Assembly (NCBI RefSeq): GCF_027947595.1 | Contig: NZ_CP116257.1 | Coordinates: 5,888,001 to 5,952,000, forward strand | DNA from: Streptomyces lienomycini | Lineage (GTDB): Bacteria; Actinomycetota; Actinomycetes; Streptomycetales; Streptomycetaceae | Length of the DNA stretch: 64,000 nucleotides | Direction: 5' to 3' | In this document: positions 45,096 through 54,939 of the stretch, in pieces | How the letters are laid out: each line of letters starts with the position of its first letter | Numbering within the stretch: the first letter of the stretch is position 1 | Program-made: the position numbers and the translations under genes | Notes under the pieces: generated by a model | Told to the model about the DNA's origin: nothing | Database searches by the model: none | What the model saw: the letters and a program-made list of their open reading frames with translations, nothing else

Positions 45096-46436
45096 ATGTC
45101 GGTCCCGCAGCTCAACGAGGAGCACCGCGGCGAGGAGATCCTCGCCGTCTTCGACACCGCCTTCGGCCGGCTGCTGGCCGCGGATCCCGCGGCGTTCCGC
45201 GTCAAGTTCCGGAAGATGGCGGCCTCGGCCTTCGCCTTCTACCGCGGCACCGCCGGCCTCTTTTACCGCGATGTGACCGAGGATCCGGAGTTCAGCGACC
45301 AGCGGGGCGGCCCCTACCTGGACGAGCGGACCTCCCGGGTGTGGATCCACGGCGATCTCCACGCGGAGAACTTCGGCACGTACATGGACTCCACCGGCCG
45401 GCTGATCTTCAACGTCAACGACTTCGACGAGGCCTACGTCGGCCCGTTCACCTGGGACCTCAAGCGCTTCGCCGCCTCCATCGCGCTGATCGGCTACGCG
45501 AAGGCGTTCAGCGACGAGCAGATCACCGAGCTGGTGAGGGTGTACGCGGTCGCGTACCGCGAGCGGATCCACGCCCTGGCCACCGGCGCCAAGCGCGACG
45601 AGGTGCCGCCCTTCACGCTGGACACCGCGGACGGGCCGCTGCTCGGCGCGCTGCGGGTGGCCCGCTCCCTGACCCGCTTCGGCCTGCTGGACTCGATGAC
45701 CGAGATCCGCGACTTCGAGCGCCGTTTCGCTCCCGGCGGCGGCGCCGTCGAGCTGGACGCCGCCACCCGCTACAAGGTCCTGGCGGCCTTCGACGGCTAC
45801 CTGGAGACGCTTCCCGAGTCCTCCCTGGCCCGCCCGGACTCCTACCGCGTGAAGGACGTCGTGGGGCGCCGGGGCATCGGCATCGGCTCGGCCGGCCTGC
45901 CCTCGTACAACATCCTGCTGGAGGGCAACAGCGACGCCCTGGAGAACGACGTCGTGATCTACATCAAGCAGGCCCAGACCCCGGCCGTCTCCGGTCACAT
46001 CACCGACCCGGCGATCCGGGACTACTTCCAGCACGAGGGCCACCGCACCGTGATCTCCCAGCGCGCCCTGCAGGCGCACGCCGACCCGTGGCTGGGCTGG
46101 ACCGAGCTGGACGGCGCCGGGCAGCTGGTCGCCGAGGTCTCGCCGTACGCGGTCGATCTGGACTGGGGCGACATCGACGACCCGGAGGAGATCGCCGAGG
46201 TCGTCGCCGACCTGGGCCGGGCCACCGCCACCATGCACGGGGCGGCCGACGACCAGTCCGGGGAGTCCCTGGTGCCGTTCTCCACCGAGCGGGCCATCGA
46301 CGCGGCGATCGCGGCCGACGAGGAGGGCTTCGCGCCGCTGCTGGTCGACTTCGCGCACCGGTACGGCGCACGCGCGCGCGGTGACCACCAGACCTTCGTC
46401 GACCTGTTCCGCAACGGCCGGATCCCCGGCCTGTGA
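45096..46436 (+). CDS. DUF2252 family protein, kinase-like motifs
   Basis: 446 aa. The segment VWIHGDLHAENFGTY followed about 20 residues later by NVNDFDEA and WDLKR resembles the catalytic loop (HGDxHxxN) and metal-binding DxD of aminoglycoside-phosphotransferase-like kinases. DUF2252 has no established function that I know of. IYIKQAQTPAVSG later may hold the nucleotide-site lysine region. AGGAGG precedes the ATG. No neighbour suggests a substrate. Confidence 0.85.
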   Translation: MSVPQLNEEHRGEEILAVFDTAFGRLLAADPAAFRVKFRKMAASAFAFYRGTAGLFYRDVTEDPEFSDQRGGPYLDERTSRVWIHGDLHAENFGTYMDSTGRLIFNVNDFDEAYVGPFTWDLKRFAASIALIGYAKAFSDEQITELVRVYAVAYRERIHALATGAKRDEVPPFTLDTADGPLLGALRVARSLTRFGLLDSMTEIRDFERRFAPGGGAVELDAATRYKVLAAFDGYLETLPESSLARPDSYRVKDVVGRRGIGIGSAGLPSYNILLEGNSDALENDVVIYIKQAQTPAVSGHITDPAIRDYFQHEGHRTVISQRALQAHADPWLGWTELDGAGQLVAEVSPYAVDLDWGDIDDPEEIAEVVADLGRATATMHGAADDQSGESLVPFSTERAIDAAIAADEEGFAPLLVDFAHRYGARARGDHQTFVDLFRNGRIPGL

Positions 46437-46522
46437 CCATTCCGGTTCGGTAACCGTCGGCCGTCTCACAGGAACCCTTTAGGGGTCCCTTACCGGACCC
46501 CGTGACACACTCTTCTACTGCT

Positions 46523-47233
46523 ATGGACATATCCGGAACCCCGCTCAGAGCCGTACGCGCGGCGCTGTTCACGGCACTCGTCGTGACGCTCAGCACCGCG
46601 TCGCACGTGCTGCTGTCCGGGGTTCCGCTGCCGCTGACCACGGTGGCCGCGGTCGCCGCCGCCGTGTTCCTGATCGCGTACGCCCTGGCCGGGCGGCGCG
46701 AGCGCGGCTTCGGGCGGATCGCCGCCCTGCTGATCCCGTTGGAACTGGCGGCCGACACGGTCTTCACCACCGGCCAGCACGTCTGCTACGGCCGCGCGGG
46801 CGGCCCGGTCGCGGGCCCGCTGCGCTCCGTCGGCTTCGACGTGCTGTGCGGCGACGGCACCGGCATCCACGCGGGCGTCACCGCGCCGCTGACCCGGGTG
46901 ACCGGGGCCGAGACCGACCGGATGGCGTCCGTGCTGGCCCAGGCCGCCCCCGGCACCGCCTGGCTGCTCCTTGCCGCGCACGTCGCGGTCGGGCTGCTGG
47001 CGGCGGCCTGGCTGCGGCGCGGCGAGCGGGCGCTGGCCCAGCTCCTCGGCGCGGTGGCCGCGACCACCTTCCGGCCGCTGCTGCTCGCCGTCGCGGCCGT
47101 GACCGTACGCCGGGCCCCGTCGGTGCGCCGCCCGGCGCTCCCGGCCCGCCGCGCCGCCGGCGCCCGCGAGCGGATCCTCACGCACTCCCTGGGACGGCGC
47201 GGACCGCCGAGCCCGGTGGCCGCCCTCGTGTGA
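46523..47233 (+). CDS. Hypothetical membrane protein
   Basis: 236 aa with about five hydrophobic segments (about 12-32, 38-56, 66-84, 140-165, 176-192) and a loop with two cysteines (HVCYGRAGG and FDVLCGDGTG). It may be a small integral membrane protein. Basic C-terminal tail. No ribosome site precedes the ATG at 46523; an in-frame GTG at 46502 is the alternative. It precedes a DsbA-like gene by 88 bp, so its cysteine pair may be that protein's substrate, which is speculation. Confidence 0.7.
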   Translation: MDISGTPLRAVRAALFTALVVTLSTASHVLLSGVPLPLTTVAAVAAAVFLIAYALAGRRERGFGRIAALLIPLELAADTVFTTGQHVCYGRAGGPVAGPLRSVGFDVLCGDGTGIHAGVTAPLTRVTGAETDRMASVLAQAAPGTAWLLLAAHVAVGLLAAAWLRRGERALAQLLGAVAATTFRPLLLAVAAVTVRRAPSVRRPALPARRAAGARERILTHSLGRRGPPSPVAALV

Positions 47234-47321
47234 CCCGTCGCACGAGCAGCACCGAGCACAGCAGTCCCCCGTACACATATCCGCACACCCCCGTGTGCGC
47301 GTCCCCGGAGAGATCACCATC

Positions 47322-48122
47322 ATGAGCAAGCGGAACAGCCAGGCGGCGAAGACGGCGGCCCGAGAGCGCCTGCGCGAGGAGCGGGAGCGCCAGGCCAAGC
47401 GCGACAAGGCCAAGCGGCAGATCGTCGTGGCCGTCTCCATCGTCGGTGTGCTGGCGATAGCCGGCGGCATCAGCTACGCCGTCGTGCAGGGCAACAAGCC
47501 GAGCGGCTGGGAGAAGGCCGCCGAGGCGAAGGTGGTGGCCCCGGCCAACACCTCCGGCAAGGACGGCACCACGGTCGTCATGGGCGAGTCCAAGTCCGAC
47601 AACGTCGTCCACCTCTACGAGGACCCGCGGTGCCCGGGCTGCGCGGCGATGGAGCAGAGCATCGGCGAGACCGTCAACAAGGGCATGGAGGACGGCACCT
47701 ACAAGCTCTCCTTCACCGTCGGCACCTTCCTCGACGGCAACCTGGGCGGCGAGGGCTCGAAGAACGCGCTGAGCGCGCTCGGCGCCGCGCTGAACGTCAG
47801 CCCCGAGGCGTTCGTCGACTACAAGACGGCGCTGTACTCCACCGAGTACCACCCGGAGGAGACGACCGACGAGTTCGCCAAGAACGACTACCTGATCAAG
47901 GTGGCGAACACGGTGGACGCCCTGAAGAACAACAAGAAGTTCCAGGACGCCGTGGAGAAGGGCACCTACGACGCCTGGGCGATGCGGATGAGCAAGTCCT
48001 TCGACAAGGCGGAGGGCGTGCAGTCGACGCCGACCATCAAGATCAACGACAAGGTGGTCGACACCCCGAGCACGCCGGACGCGTGGCAGAAGGCCCTGAA
48101 GGACGCCGGCGTCACCAAGTGA
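47322..48122 (+). CDS. Membrane-anchored DsbA-like thioredoxin domain protein
   Basis: 266 aa: basic cytoplasmic start rich in Arg/Glu/Lys (about 1-35), one membrane helix (about 36-55), and a DsbA-like domain with the redox motif CPGC in YEDPRCPGCAAME and cis-Pro in VQSTPTIKIND. Paralogue of the protein encoded at 15991-16764, with which it shares the layout and the motif FLDGNLGGEGSKNA against IIDGNMGGTGSRKA. Start at ATG 47322 with GGAGAG upstream. Confidence 0.86.
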   Translation: MSKRNSQAAKTAARERLREERERQAKRDKAKRQIVVAVSIVGVLAIAGGISYAVVQGNKPSGWEKAAEAKVVAPANTSGKDGTTVVMGESKSDNVVHLYEDPRCPGCAAMEQSIGETVNKGMEDGTYKLSFTVGTFLDGNLGGEGSKNALSALGAALNVSPEAFVDYKTALYSTEYHPEETTDEFAKNDYLIKVANTVDALKNNKKFQDAVEKGTYDAWAMRMSKSFDKAEGVQSTPTIKINDKVVDTPSTPDAWQKALKDAGVTK

Positions 48123-48142
48123 CCCGGTGATCCCCGGCTGAC

Positions 48143-48174
48143 GAGTGGGCGAACTTTCGCGAGTTCGCCCACTC
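48143..48174 (+). terminator. Intrinsic-type terminator
   Basis: Perfect 13-bp inverted repeat GAGTGGGCGAACT / AGTTCGCCCACTC with a 6-base loop, 20 bp after the DsbA-like gene and 31 bp before phoD. Confidence 0.8.
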
Positions 48175-48184
48175 CCGCGCGTAC

Positions 48185-48202
48185 CGATCAGTAACCTGAT
48201 CG
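48185..48202. promoter_or_regulatory. Palindrome over the phoD -10 region
   Basis: CGATCAG-TAAC-CTGATCG: 7-bp arms, 4-bp spacer. It contains TAACCT (48192-48197), 8 bp before the GTG start of phoD, so it may be both the -10 of a leaderless promoter and an operator. Confidence 0.45.
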
Positions 48203-48205
48203 TCC

Positions 48206-49891
48206 GTGACCAGTCGACACAGAGCGTCCGAAGAGAACGACACCTCCGCGAACCCCCGCACTCCGAGCCGCCGTACGGTCGTCAGGGCCGCGGCGGCCGG
48301 CGCCGTCCTGGCCGCCCCGCTGGCCGCCCCGCTGGCCGCGGCGCTGCCCGCGGGCGCCGCCGACGCGGCCCCCGCCTTCCTGCACGGCGTCGCCTCCGGC
48401 GATCCCCTGCCCGACGGGATCCTGCTGTGGACCCGGGTGACACCGGTGCCCGAGGCCATACCCGGCTCCGGAACCGGCCCGGACACCGAGGTGAGCTGGG
48501 TCGTCGCCACGGACAAGGCCCTCACGAACGTCGTCGCCAAGGGCTCCGTCACCGCGACGGCCGCCTCCGACCACACCGTCAAGGCGGACGTGCGCGGCCT
48601 CGCGCCCGCCACGGACTACTGGTTCCGCTTCGCCGCGGGCCCCACCGACTCCCCCGCCGCCCGCACCCGCACCGCCCCCGCGCACGACGCGGCCGTCACC
48701 GGCCTGCGCTTCGGCGTGGTCTCCTGCGCCAACTGGGAGGCCGGGTACTTCTCCTCGTACCGGCATCTCGCGGCCCGCGGCGACCTGGACGCCTGGCTGC
48801 ACCTGGGCGACTACATCTACGAGTACGGCACCGGCGAGTACGGCACCCGCGACACGGTCGTACGGCCGCACGCCCCCGCCCACGAGATCCTCACGCTCGC
48901 CGACTACCGCGTCCGGCACGGCCGTTACAAGACCGACCCCGATCTCCAGGCGCTGCACGCGACGGCGCCGGTGGTGGCGATCTGGGACGACCACGAGATC
49001 GCCAACGACACCTGGTCCGGGGGTGCCGAGAACCACACCGAGGGTGCCGAGGGGAGCTGGGCGGAGCGGCAGAGCGCCGCCAAGCGGGCCTACTTCGAGT
49101 GGATGCCGGTGCGTCCGGCGATCGCGGGGACCACCTACCGACGGCTGCGGTTCGGCAAGCTCGTCGACCTCTCGCTGCTGGACCTGCGGTCCTTCCGTTC
49201 CCAGCAGGTGGCACTCGGCGACGGCGACGTCGACGACCCGGACCGCACCCTCACCGGCCGCGCCCAGCTCGACTGGCTCAAGTCGGGCCTCGCCGCCTCC
49301 GACGCCACCTGGCGGCTGGTCGGCAACCCGGTGATGATCTCGCCGTTCGCGGTCGGCGCGCTGCCCGCCTCGCTGCTCGGGCCGCTCGCCGAGCTGCTCG
49401 GGCTGCCGAAGGAGGGCATCGGCCTCAACACCGACCAGTGGGACGGCTACACCGACGACCGGCGCGAGCTGCTGGCCCACCTGCGCGCGCACGCGATCCG
49501 CAACACGGTGTTCCTGACCGGCGACATCCACATGGCGTGGGCCAACGACGTGCCGCACCACGCGGGGACGTACCCGCTGTCCGCCTCGGCGGCCACGGAG
49601 TTCGTCGTCACCTCGGTGACCTCCGACAACCTCGACGACATCGTGAAGGTCCCCGAGGGCACGGTCTCGGCGATCGCGGCGCCCGTCATCCGGGCCGCGA
49701 ACCGGCACGTGCACTGGGTCGACACGGACCGGCACGGCTACGGCGTGCTGGACGTCACCGCGGACCGGGCGCAGATGGACTACTACGTCGTCGCCGACCG
49801 CACCGACGCGGACGCCGCCTCCGCCTGGGCCCGCTCCTACCGCACGCGCAGCGGCACGCAGCGCGTCGAGCGGGTCTACGCCCCGGTCTGA
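48206..49891 (+). CDS. phoD: Tat-exported alkaline phosphatase/phosphodiesterase PhoD
   Basis: 561 aa. A twin-arginine signal ([18 protein letters not shown]) at residues 21-50 ends near AAPAF. A PhoD N-terminal fibronectin-like domain (about 55-150) follows. The metallophosphatase domain carries [12 protein letters not shown] with the PhoD cysteine, [25 protein letters not shown] and [13 protein letters not shown]. It releases phosphate from extracellular phosphoesters. GTG start. I do not see a convincing PhoP box in the short upstream gap. Confidence 0.93.
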   Translation: MTSRHRASEENDTSANPRTPSRRTVVRAAAAGAVLAAPLAAPLAAALPAGAADAAPAFLHGVASGDPLPDGILLWTRVTPVPEAIPGSGTGPDTEVSWVVATDKALTNVVAKGSVTATAASDHTVKADVRGLAPATDYWFRFAAGPTDSPAARTRTAPAHDAAVTGLRFGVVSCANWEAGYFSSYRHLAARGDLDAWLHLGDYIYEYGTGEYGTRDTVVRPHAPAHEILTLADYRVRHGRYKTDPDLQALHATAPVVAIWDDHEIANDTWSGGAENHTEGAEGSWAERQSAAKRAYFEWMPVRPAIAGTTYRRLRFGKLVDLSLLDLRSFRSQQVALGDGDVDDPDRTLTGRAQLDWLKSGLAASDATWRLVGNPVMISPFAVGALPASLLGPLAELLGLPKEGIGLNTDQWDGYTDDRRELLAHLRAHAIRNTVFLTGDIHMAWANDVPHHAGTYPLSASAATEFVVTSVTSDNLDDIVKVPEGTVSAIAAPVIRAANRHVHWVDTDRHGYGVLDVTADRAQMDYYVVADRTDADAASAWARSYRTRSGTQRVERVYAPV

Positions 49892-50466
49892 GCCTCCTGA
49901 AGCGTTTCGAGGAAGCCGAGCGCCACCCGCCAGGTGGCCTCGGCCGCCTCCGCGTCGTAGTCGTCCAGGTCCGGGTCGGTGTAGAGGTGACCGGCTCCGG
50001 CGTATCTGTGCACCTCGACGTCGGCGCCGATCCGGCCCATCTGGAGGTACCAGGCGCTGAGCCAGTCGTCCGTCTCGAAGGGGTCCGGCTCGGCGACATG
50101 CAGCTGGACCGGCAGCTCGTCGACCGAGGCGTTCGGCGCGAGGTCCGAGGTGCCGTGCAGGAGCAGCAGGCCGCGCGCCCGGTGGTCACCGAGGGCGAGG
50201 GTCTGGGCGATGGAGGCGCCGAGCGAGAACCCGGCGTACACCAGGCCCCGCTCGGAGTAGGGCGCGGCGGCCAGCACGGCCCGCTTCAGCAGCTCCTCCC
50301 GGCCGATCCCGTCCTGATGGGCCATGCCCTCCTCGACCGAGTCGAAGGTGCGGCCCTCGAAGAGGTCCGGGGTCCACACCTGGTGCCCGGCGTCGCGCAG
50401 CCGGTCGGCGGCCTGCCGCACCGCGGGCCTCGGGCCGAGGGTCGAGTGAAAGAGCACGATGTTCAT
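49876..50466 (-). CDS. Dienelactone hydrolase family protein
   Basis: 196 aa alpha/beta hydrolase. The nucleophile elbow reads AGFSLGAS, so the nucleophile is Ser where classical dienelactone hydrolases have Cys. The Asp and His of the triad lie in [11 protein letters not shown] and [11 protein letters not shown]. The full length is that of a single-domain enzyme. The 3' end overlaps the convergent phoD end by 16 bp. Substrate unknown. Confidence 0.86.
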   Translation of the reverse strand: MNIVLFHSTLGPRPAVRQAADRLRDAGHQVWTPDLFEGRTFDSVEEGMAHQDGIGREELLKRAVLAAAPYSERGLVYAGFSLGASIAQTLALGDHRARGLLLLHGTSDLAPNASVDELPVQLHVAEPDPFETDDWLSAWYLQMGRIGADVEVHRYAGAGHLYTDPDLDDYDAEAAEATWRVALGFLETLQEAQTGA

Positions 50467-50571
50467 GAGGCCATGGTGCCAGCCGGGGGTGACGGCGCGG
50501 CACCGGGCGATACCCGGAGCAGGACGTAAGTCACAGGTTCACCACACGGCGGTGGCGGTTACGTTCGAGGG

Positions 50572-51720
50572 ATGGAGACGATACTCCGCCCGCTGATCGT
50601 GGTCGGCGGCTCAGTCCTGCTGACCCTGGTCATCGGCTGGGCCACCGACCTGTTGCTGCGCAAGGCCGACGGACGACACCCCGAGACACCCTTGTGGGGG
50701 CTGCTGCGCCGCGCCCGCGTCCCCTACCAGATCGCGCTGTGCGCGGGCCTGCTGAGAGGGTCCTACGTCGAGGCGGAGGTGTTCCCGGAGCACCAGACGG
50801 GCGTCGGCAGGACACTGACGCTGATGCTGATCGGCTCGGTGGCCTGGCTGGTGGTCCGGATCGCGGCGGCGGTCGTCGAGACGTCCTACTCGCGTTACGC
50901 GCACGCCCACGCCGAGCGGGCACCGGCCCGGGTGCGGCGGGTGCGGACCCAGGTCTCGCTGATCATGAGGGTGGTCACGGCGGTCGTCGGCGTGGTCGCC
51001 GTGTCGTCGATGCTGCTGACGTTCCCGGCCATGCGCGCGGCGGGCGCCTCGCTGCTGGCCTCGGCGGGCATCATCGGCATCGTCGCCGGTGTGGCGGCCC
51101 AGTCCACGCTGGGCAACCTGTTCGCCGGGTTCCAGATCGCCTTCGGCGACATGGTGCGCATGGGCGACACGGTCGTGGTGGACGGCGAGTGGGGCACCGT
51201 CGAGGAGATCACGCTGACGTACCTGACGGTGCGCACCTGGGACGAGCGCCGGATCACGATGCCGGTGTCGTACTTCACGTCGAAGCCGTTCGAGAACTGG
51301 TCGCGCGGCACCCCGCAGATGACCGGGACCGTCTACTGGCACCTCGACCACACGGCGCCGCTGGACCCGATGCGCGAGAAGCTGCGCGACCTGCTGCGCG
51401 AGTGCCCGGCCTGGGACGGGCGCAACTACAACCTGACCGTCACGGACACCACCCCGACCACCATGGAGGTGCGGGCCCTGGTGACCGCGAAGGACGCCGA
51501 CGACATCTGGACGGTGCGGGTCGCGGTCCGCGAGGGGATGCTCCGCTGGCTGACCGACGAGCATCCGTACGCGCTGCCGCGGGTCAACACCGCGGACGCC
51601 GCCCTGCGCCCGTCCCGCGACGGTGTTCCGCACGCCCGCCGCTCCTCCGACGCCGGGGCCCACCGCTCCCCGGACGCCGGGGGCCACCGCTTCCCCGGGC
51701 GGCCGACGAAGCACCTGTGA
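50572..51720 (+). CDS. MscS-type mechanosensitive ion channel
   Basis: 382 aa with four hydrophobic helices. The pore helix and beta-domain signature AGIIGIVAGVAAQSTLGNLFAG is at about 162-183, followed by GDMVRMGDTVVVDGEWGTVEEI and TWDERRITMPVSYFTSKPFENW. It opens under membrane tension to release solutes. The C-terminus is a His/Arg-rich tail with a repeat (DAGAHRSPDAGGHR). Divergent from the hydrolase gene. Confidence 0.9.
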   Translation: METILRPLIVVGGSVLLTLVIGWATDLLLRKADGRHPETPLWGLLRRARVPYQIALCAGLLRGSYVEAEVFPEHQTGVGRTLTLMLIGSVAWLVVRIAAAVVETSYSRYAHAHAERAPARVRRVRTQVSLIMRVVTAVVGVVAVSSMLLTFPAMRAAGASLLASAGIIGIVAGVAAQSTLGNLFAGFQIAFGDMVRMGDTVVVDGEWGTVEEITLTYLTVRTWDERRITMPVSYFTSKPFENWSRGTPQMTGTVYWHLDHTAPLDPMREKLRDLLRECPAWDGRNYNLTVTDTTPTTMEVRALVTAKDADDIWTVRVAVREGMLRWLTDEHPYALPRVNTADAALRPSRDGVPHARRSSDAGAHRSPDAGGHRFPGRPTKHL

Positions 51721-51750
51721 CCCCGGGGCGGCGCCGGGACGTCCGCGGCC

Positions 51751-53343
51751 TCACCGCAGGCTGCGGACGTCCAGGTGGCGCAGGACCCGGTCCACGACCT
51801 CCGGGTCCGCCCCGGCCTCGCTGCGGGCGGCCAGGATCTCGTGGCGGGCGGCGCTCAGCATCTCGCCCTGGATGCGCCGGACGCGTTTGACCCGGCGCGC
51901 TCGCTGCTCCATCGCCTCCCTGCGCTCCTCGTCCCCCAGGTCGGGGCTGATGCGCACGCCGATGTCGTACGCGCGCCGCAGCATCTGCTCGGACAGCTCC
52001 TCCGGCAGTTCCTCCACGTCCTCGATCTCCTTCAGGCGCCGCTTCGCCGCCTTGGCCGCCCGCAGCGCCAGGCCCCTCTCGTACTCCTGCTCCCGCTCGG
52101 TGTCCGCCCGTACCCCGAGCCGGCCCACCAGCCAGGGCAGCGTCAGGCCCTGGAGCAGCAGCGTGCCCATGATCACGCCGAACGCGACGAAGACGAGTTC
52201 CTCCCGGTGGGGGAAGGCCGACCCGTCGTCCGTCTCCAGCGGGATCGCCAGGGCCAGCGCGACCGAGGCCACGCCCCGCATCCCCGCCCACCACATCACC
52301 ACGGTCTCCCGCCAGCTGGTCGGGATGTCCTCGTCCTGGTCGCGCCTGGCGTGCAGTCGCTGGGTGAGCCAGGTGGCCGGAAGCAGCCACAGCAGGCGGA
52401 CCAGGATGACCACCGCGGTGATCGCCGCCGCCCAGCCGAGCAGTTCCGTCCACCGGCCGGAGGCCGTGCGGATGGCGTTGTGCAGTTCGAGGCCGATCAG
52501 CCCGAAGGCCACCCCGGTGACCAGGGTGTCGACCACGTCCCAGACGGTGTGTCCGCCGAGCCGGGTCATCACGTCGTCGGCGTCCGAGGCGTACTCGGCG
52601 AGGAACATGGCGGTGGTGAGCACGGCGAGTACGCCCGATCCGTGCAGTTCGTCGGCGGCGACGTAGCTCACGAACGGCACCAGCAGGGTCAGGCCGATCT
52701 GCAGTGTCGGGTCGCCCAGCACGCTCATGAGCTTGTTGGAGCCCCAGCCGAGCGCCAGCCCGACCGCGACGGCGACGACGGCGGACAGCACCAGGTCGAG
52801 CCCGGCCTCCCACGGCGAGAAGGCGCCGCCGACCGCCGCGGCGATGGCCACGTGGTACAGCACGATGGCCGTCACGTCGTTGAACAGTCCCTCACCCTCC
52901 AGGATGGACACCAGGCGGCGCGGCAGCCCCAGTTGACCGGCGACGGCGGTCGCGGCGACCGGGTCGGGAGGCGCCACCAGCGCACCCAGCGCGAAGGCGG
53001 CGGCGACGGGCAGTCCCGGCACGATCGCGTGGGCCACGGAGGCCACGCACACCATGGTGACGAAGACCAGCGCGACCGCCAGCAGGAAGATCGGGCGCTT
53101 GTTGGCCGCGAACTGCCGCCAGGACGTGCGCCGTACCGCCGCGTACAGCAGCGGGGGCAGCAGTGCGGGCAGGATCAGTTCGGGCGGGATGTCGACGTTG
53201 GGCACGAAGTCGAGCAGGGCCAGGACGATCCCGAGCAGCGTCATCAGCACCGGCGCCGGCAGCCCGAACCGGGCACCCAGGGGAACGCTCAGCAGGGCCC
53301 CGAGCAACAGCATGAACAACAGGGCCAGCTGATCCACAGTCAC
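51751..53343 (-). CDS. Na+/H+ antiporter (CPA1 family)
   Basis: 530 aa with about 12 hydrophobic helices. The ion-site Asp is in EGEGLFNDVTAIVL; ALVAPPDPVAATAV is the other CPA1 signature. The cytoplasmic C-terminal region (about 400-530) is charged and helical, with EEDVEELPEEL-like acidic stretches, and probably regulates activity. Convergent with the channel gene. Confidence 0.92.
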   Translation of the reverse strand: MTVDQLALLFMLLLGALLSVPLGARFGLPAPVLMTLLGIVLALLDFVPNVDIPPELILPALLPPLLYAAVRRTSWRQFAANKRPIFLLAVALVFVTMVCVASVAHAIVPGLPVAAAFALGALVAPPDPVAATAVAGQLGLPRRLVSILEGEGLFNDVTAIVLYHVAIAAAVGGAFSPWEAGLDLVLSAVVAVAVGLALGWGSNKLMSVLGDPTLQIGLTLLVPFVSYVAADELHGSGVLAVLTTAMFLAEYASDADDVMTRLGGHTVWDVVDTLVTGVAFGLIGLELHNAIRTASGRWTELLGWAAAITAVVILVRLLWLLPATWLTQRLHARRDQDEDIPTSWRETVVMWWAGMRGVASVALALAIPLETDDGSAFPHREELVFVAFGVIMGTLLLQGLTLPWLVGRLGVRADTEREQEYERGLALRAAKAAKRRLKEIEDVEELPEELSEQMLRRAYDIGVRISPDLGDEERREAMEQRARRVKRVRRIQGEMLSAARHEILAARSEAGADPEVVDRVLRHLDVRSLR

Positions 53344-53428
53344 CGCTCCGGTGGGGTCTCGGCGTTACTGGACGGCGGACCTCAAGCCTGCCACGCCACC
53401 GGTCTCACCAGCCCGTTCGGCGCCCCGG

Positions 53429-53926
53429 CTACAGGGTTCGCCGCATCGCGCGGTGCGGGATCCCGGCGTCCGGGAACTCGGGTCCGTAGGCCTGGTACCC
53501 CAGACGTTCGTAAAATCCCAGGGCGTGTGTCTGCGCGTGCAGATCCACCGCGGTGAGTCCACGCGCGCGTGCCGCGTCCTCGAGGGCCCGCACCAGCGCG
53601 GCCCCGACGCCGAGACCGCGGGCCGCCGCGGTCACCGCGAGCCGGCCCAGGGAGCCGACGTCCGGGTCGCCGTCGCCGTTCCTCGCGGCGGCCGCCGCGC
53701 CGTGCAGCAGCCGGCCGGTGCCGAGCGGCACGCCGTCCGCCCGGACCGCGAGGACGTGCACGGCGCCGGCGTCGTGGGCGTCGTACTCGATGTCCTCGGG
53801 GACCTTCTGCTCGGCGACGAAGACGTCCTTGCGCACCGCGAAGCATGCCTCCCGGTCGGCGGGGTCCTCGGCGACGCGCACGGCGTAGGCCGGTGCGGAG
53901 CGTGCGGCGGACCGCGGGGCACTCAT
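53429..53926 (-). CDS. GNAT N-acetyltransferase
   Basis: 165 aa GNAT fold. The acetyl-CoA loop is in [21 protein letters not shown]; the end [22 protein letters not shown] fits ElaA-like acetyltransferases, as does [21 protein letters not shown] near the N-terminus. Its ATG overlaps the rluD stop (ATGA), giving a GNAT-rluD-lspA group on the minus strand. Substrate unknown. Confidence 0.9.
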   Translation of the reverse strand: MSAPRSAARSAPAYAVRVAEDPADREACFAVRKDVFVAEQKVPEDIEYDAHDAGAVHVLAVRADGVPLGTGRLLHGAAAAARNGDGDPDVGSLGRLAVTAAARGLGVGAALVRALEDAARARGLTAVDLHAQTHALGFYERLGYQAYGPEFPDAGIPHRAMRRTL

Positions 53927-54867
53927 CCGTAGGTCTCCTCGCGGACCAGGTCGAGGGCGCGCTGGAGGTCCTCGGGGTAGTCGCTGGCGTATTCGACCCA
54001 CTGGCCGTCGCCGGGGTGCTCGAAGCCGAGCCGCACGGCGTGCAGCCACTGGCGGGTCAGGCGCAGCCGCTTGGCGAGGGTGGGGTCGGCGCCGTAGGTC
54101 AGGTCGCCGACGCACGGGTGGCGGTGGGCGGCCATGTGGACGCGGATCTGGTGGGTGCGGCCGGTCTCCAGCTTCACGTCGAGCAGGGAGGCGGCACGGA
54201 AGGCCTCGATGAGGTCGTAGTGCGTGACGGAGGCCTTGCCCTCGGCGGTGACGGCCCACTTGTAGTCGTGCTGCGGGTGGCGGCCGATGGGGGCGTCGAT
54301 GGTGCCGCTGGTCGGGTCGGGGTGGCCCTGCACGAGCGTGTGGTAGCGCTTGTCGACCGTGCGCTCCTTGAACTGGCGCTTGAGCGAGGTGTAGGCGCGC
54401 TCCGACTTGGCCACCGCCATCAGGCCGGAGGTGCCGACGTCGAGGCGGTGCACGATGCCCTGGCGCTCGGCGGCGCCGGACGTGGAGATGCGGTACCCGG
54501 CGGCGGCCAGGCCGCCGATGACGGTCGGCCCGGACCAGCCCGGGGACGGGTGGGCGGCGACGCCGACCGGCTTGACGATCACGACCACGTCGTCGTCGTC
54601 GTGCACGATCTCCATGCCCTCGACGGGCTCGGCGACGATCTGCACGGGCGCGGGCGCCTCGGGCATCTCGACCTCGAGCCAGGCGCCGCCGTGGACGCGC
54701 TCGGACTTGCCGACCACCGACCCGTCGACCTGCACCTTGCCCGCCGCCGCCAGCTCGGCGGCCTTGGTGCGGGAGAAGCCGAACATGCGGGAGATGGCGG
54801 CGTCGACGCGCTCGCCCTCCAGGCCGTCGGGCACGGGCAGGGTGCGGATCTCGGGAATCGTGCTCAC
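53923..54867 (-). CDS. rluD: RluD-type 23S rRNA pseudouridine synthase
   Basis: 314 aa RluA-family enzyme. An S4 RNA-binding domain (about 10-75) precedes the catalytic domain with the active Asp in [22 protein letters not shown] and [13 protein letters not shown] are conserved. The GTG at 54867 ([14 protein letters not shown]) is chosen over upstream in-frame starts because it fits the family N-terminus. Confidence 0.93.
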   Translation of the reverse strand: MSTIPEIRTLPVPDGLEGERVDAAISRMFGFSRTKAAELAAAGKVQVDGSVVGKSERVHGGAWLEVEMPEAPAPVQIVAEPVEGMEIVHDDDDVVVIVKPVGVAAHPSPGWSGPTVIGGLAAAGYRISTSGAAERQGIVHRLDVGTSGLMAVAKSERAYTSLKRQFKERTVDKRYHTLVQGHPDPTSGTIDAPIGRHPQHDYKWAVTAEGKASVTHYDLIEAFRAASLLDVKLETGRTHQIRVHMAAHRHPCVGDLTYGADPTLAKRLRLTRQWLHAVRLGFEHPGDGQWVEYASDYPEDLQRALDLVREETYG

Positions 54868-54939
54868 CCGTCGAGTATGCCGGACGGCTCGGACACTCCC
54901 GAACACGCGCTCAGTCCCGGCGCCCCCCCCCGGACGCGC

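Noticed and set aside
41429..46384. Very long plus-strand open frame opposite dnaE
   Set aside because: Same effect; dnaE on the minus strand explains the region.
46471..46492. Imperfect hairpin around CCCTTTAGGGG after the DUF2252 gene
   Set aside because: Mismatch in the short stem and no T tract; too weak to call a terminator.
48162..48172. PHO-box-like GTTCGCCCACT upstream of phoD
   Set aside because: A single imperfect unit that is also the arm of a terminator; no second unit follows.
50533..50545. GTTCACC near the channel gene as a PHO box
   Set aside because: Only one 7-bp unit without a repeated partner.
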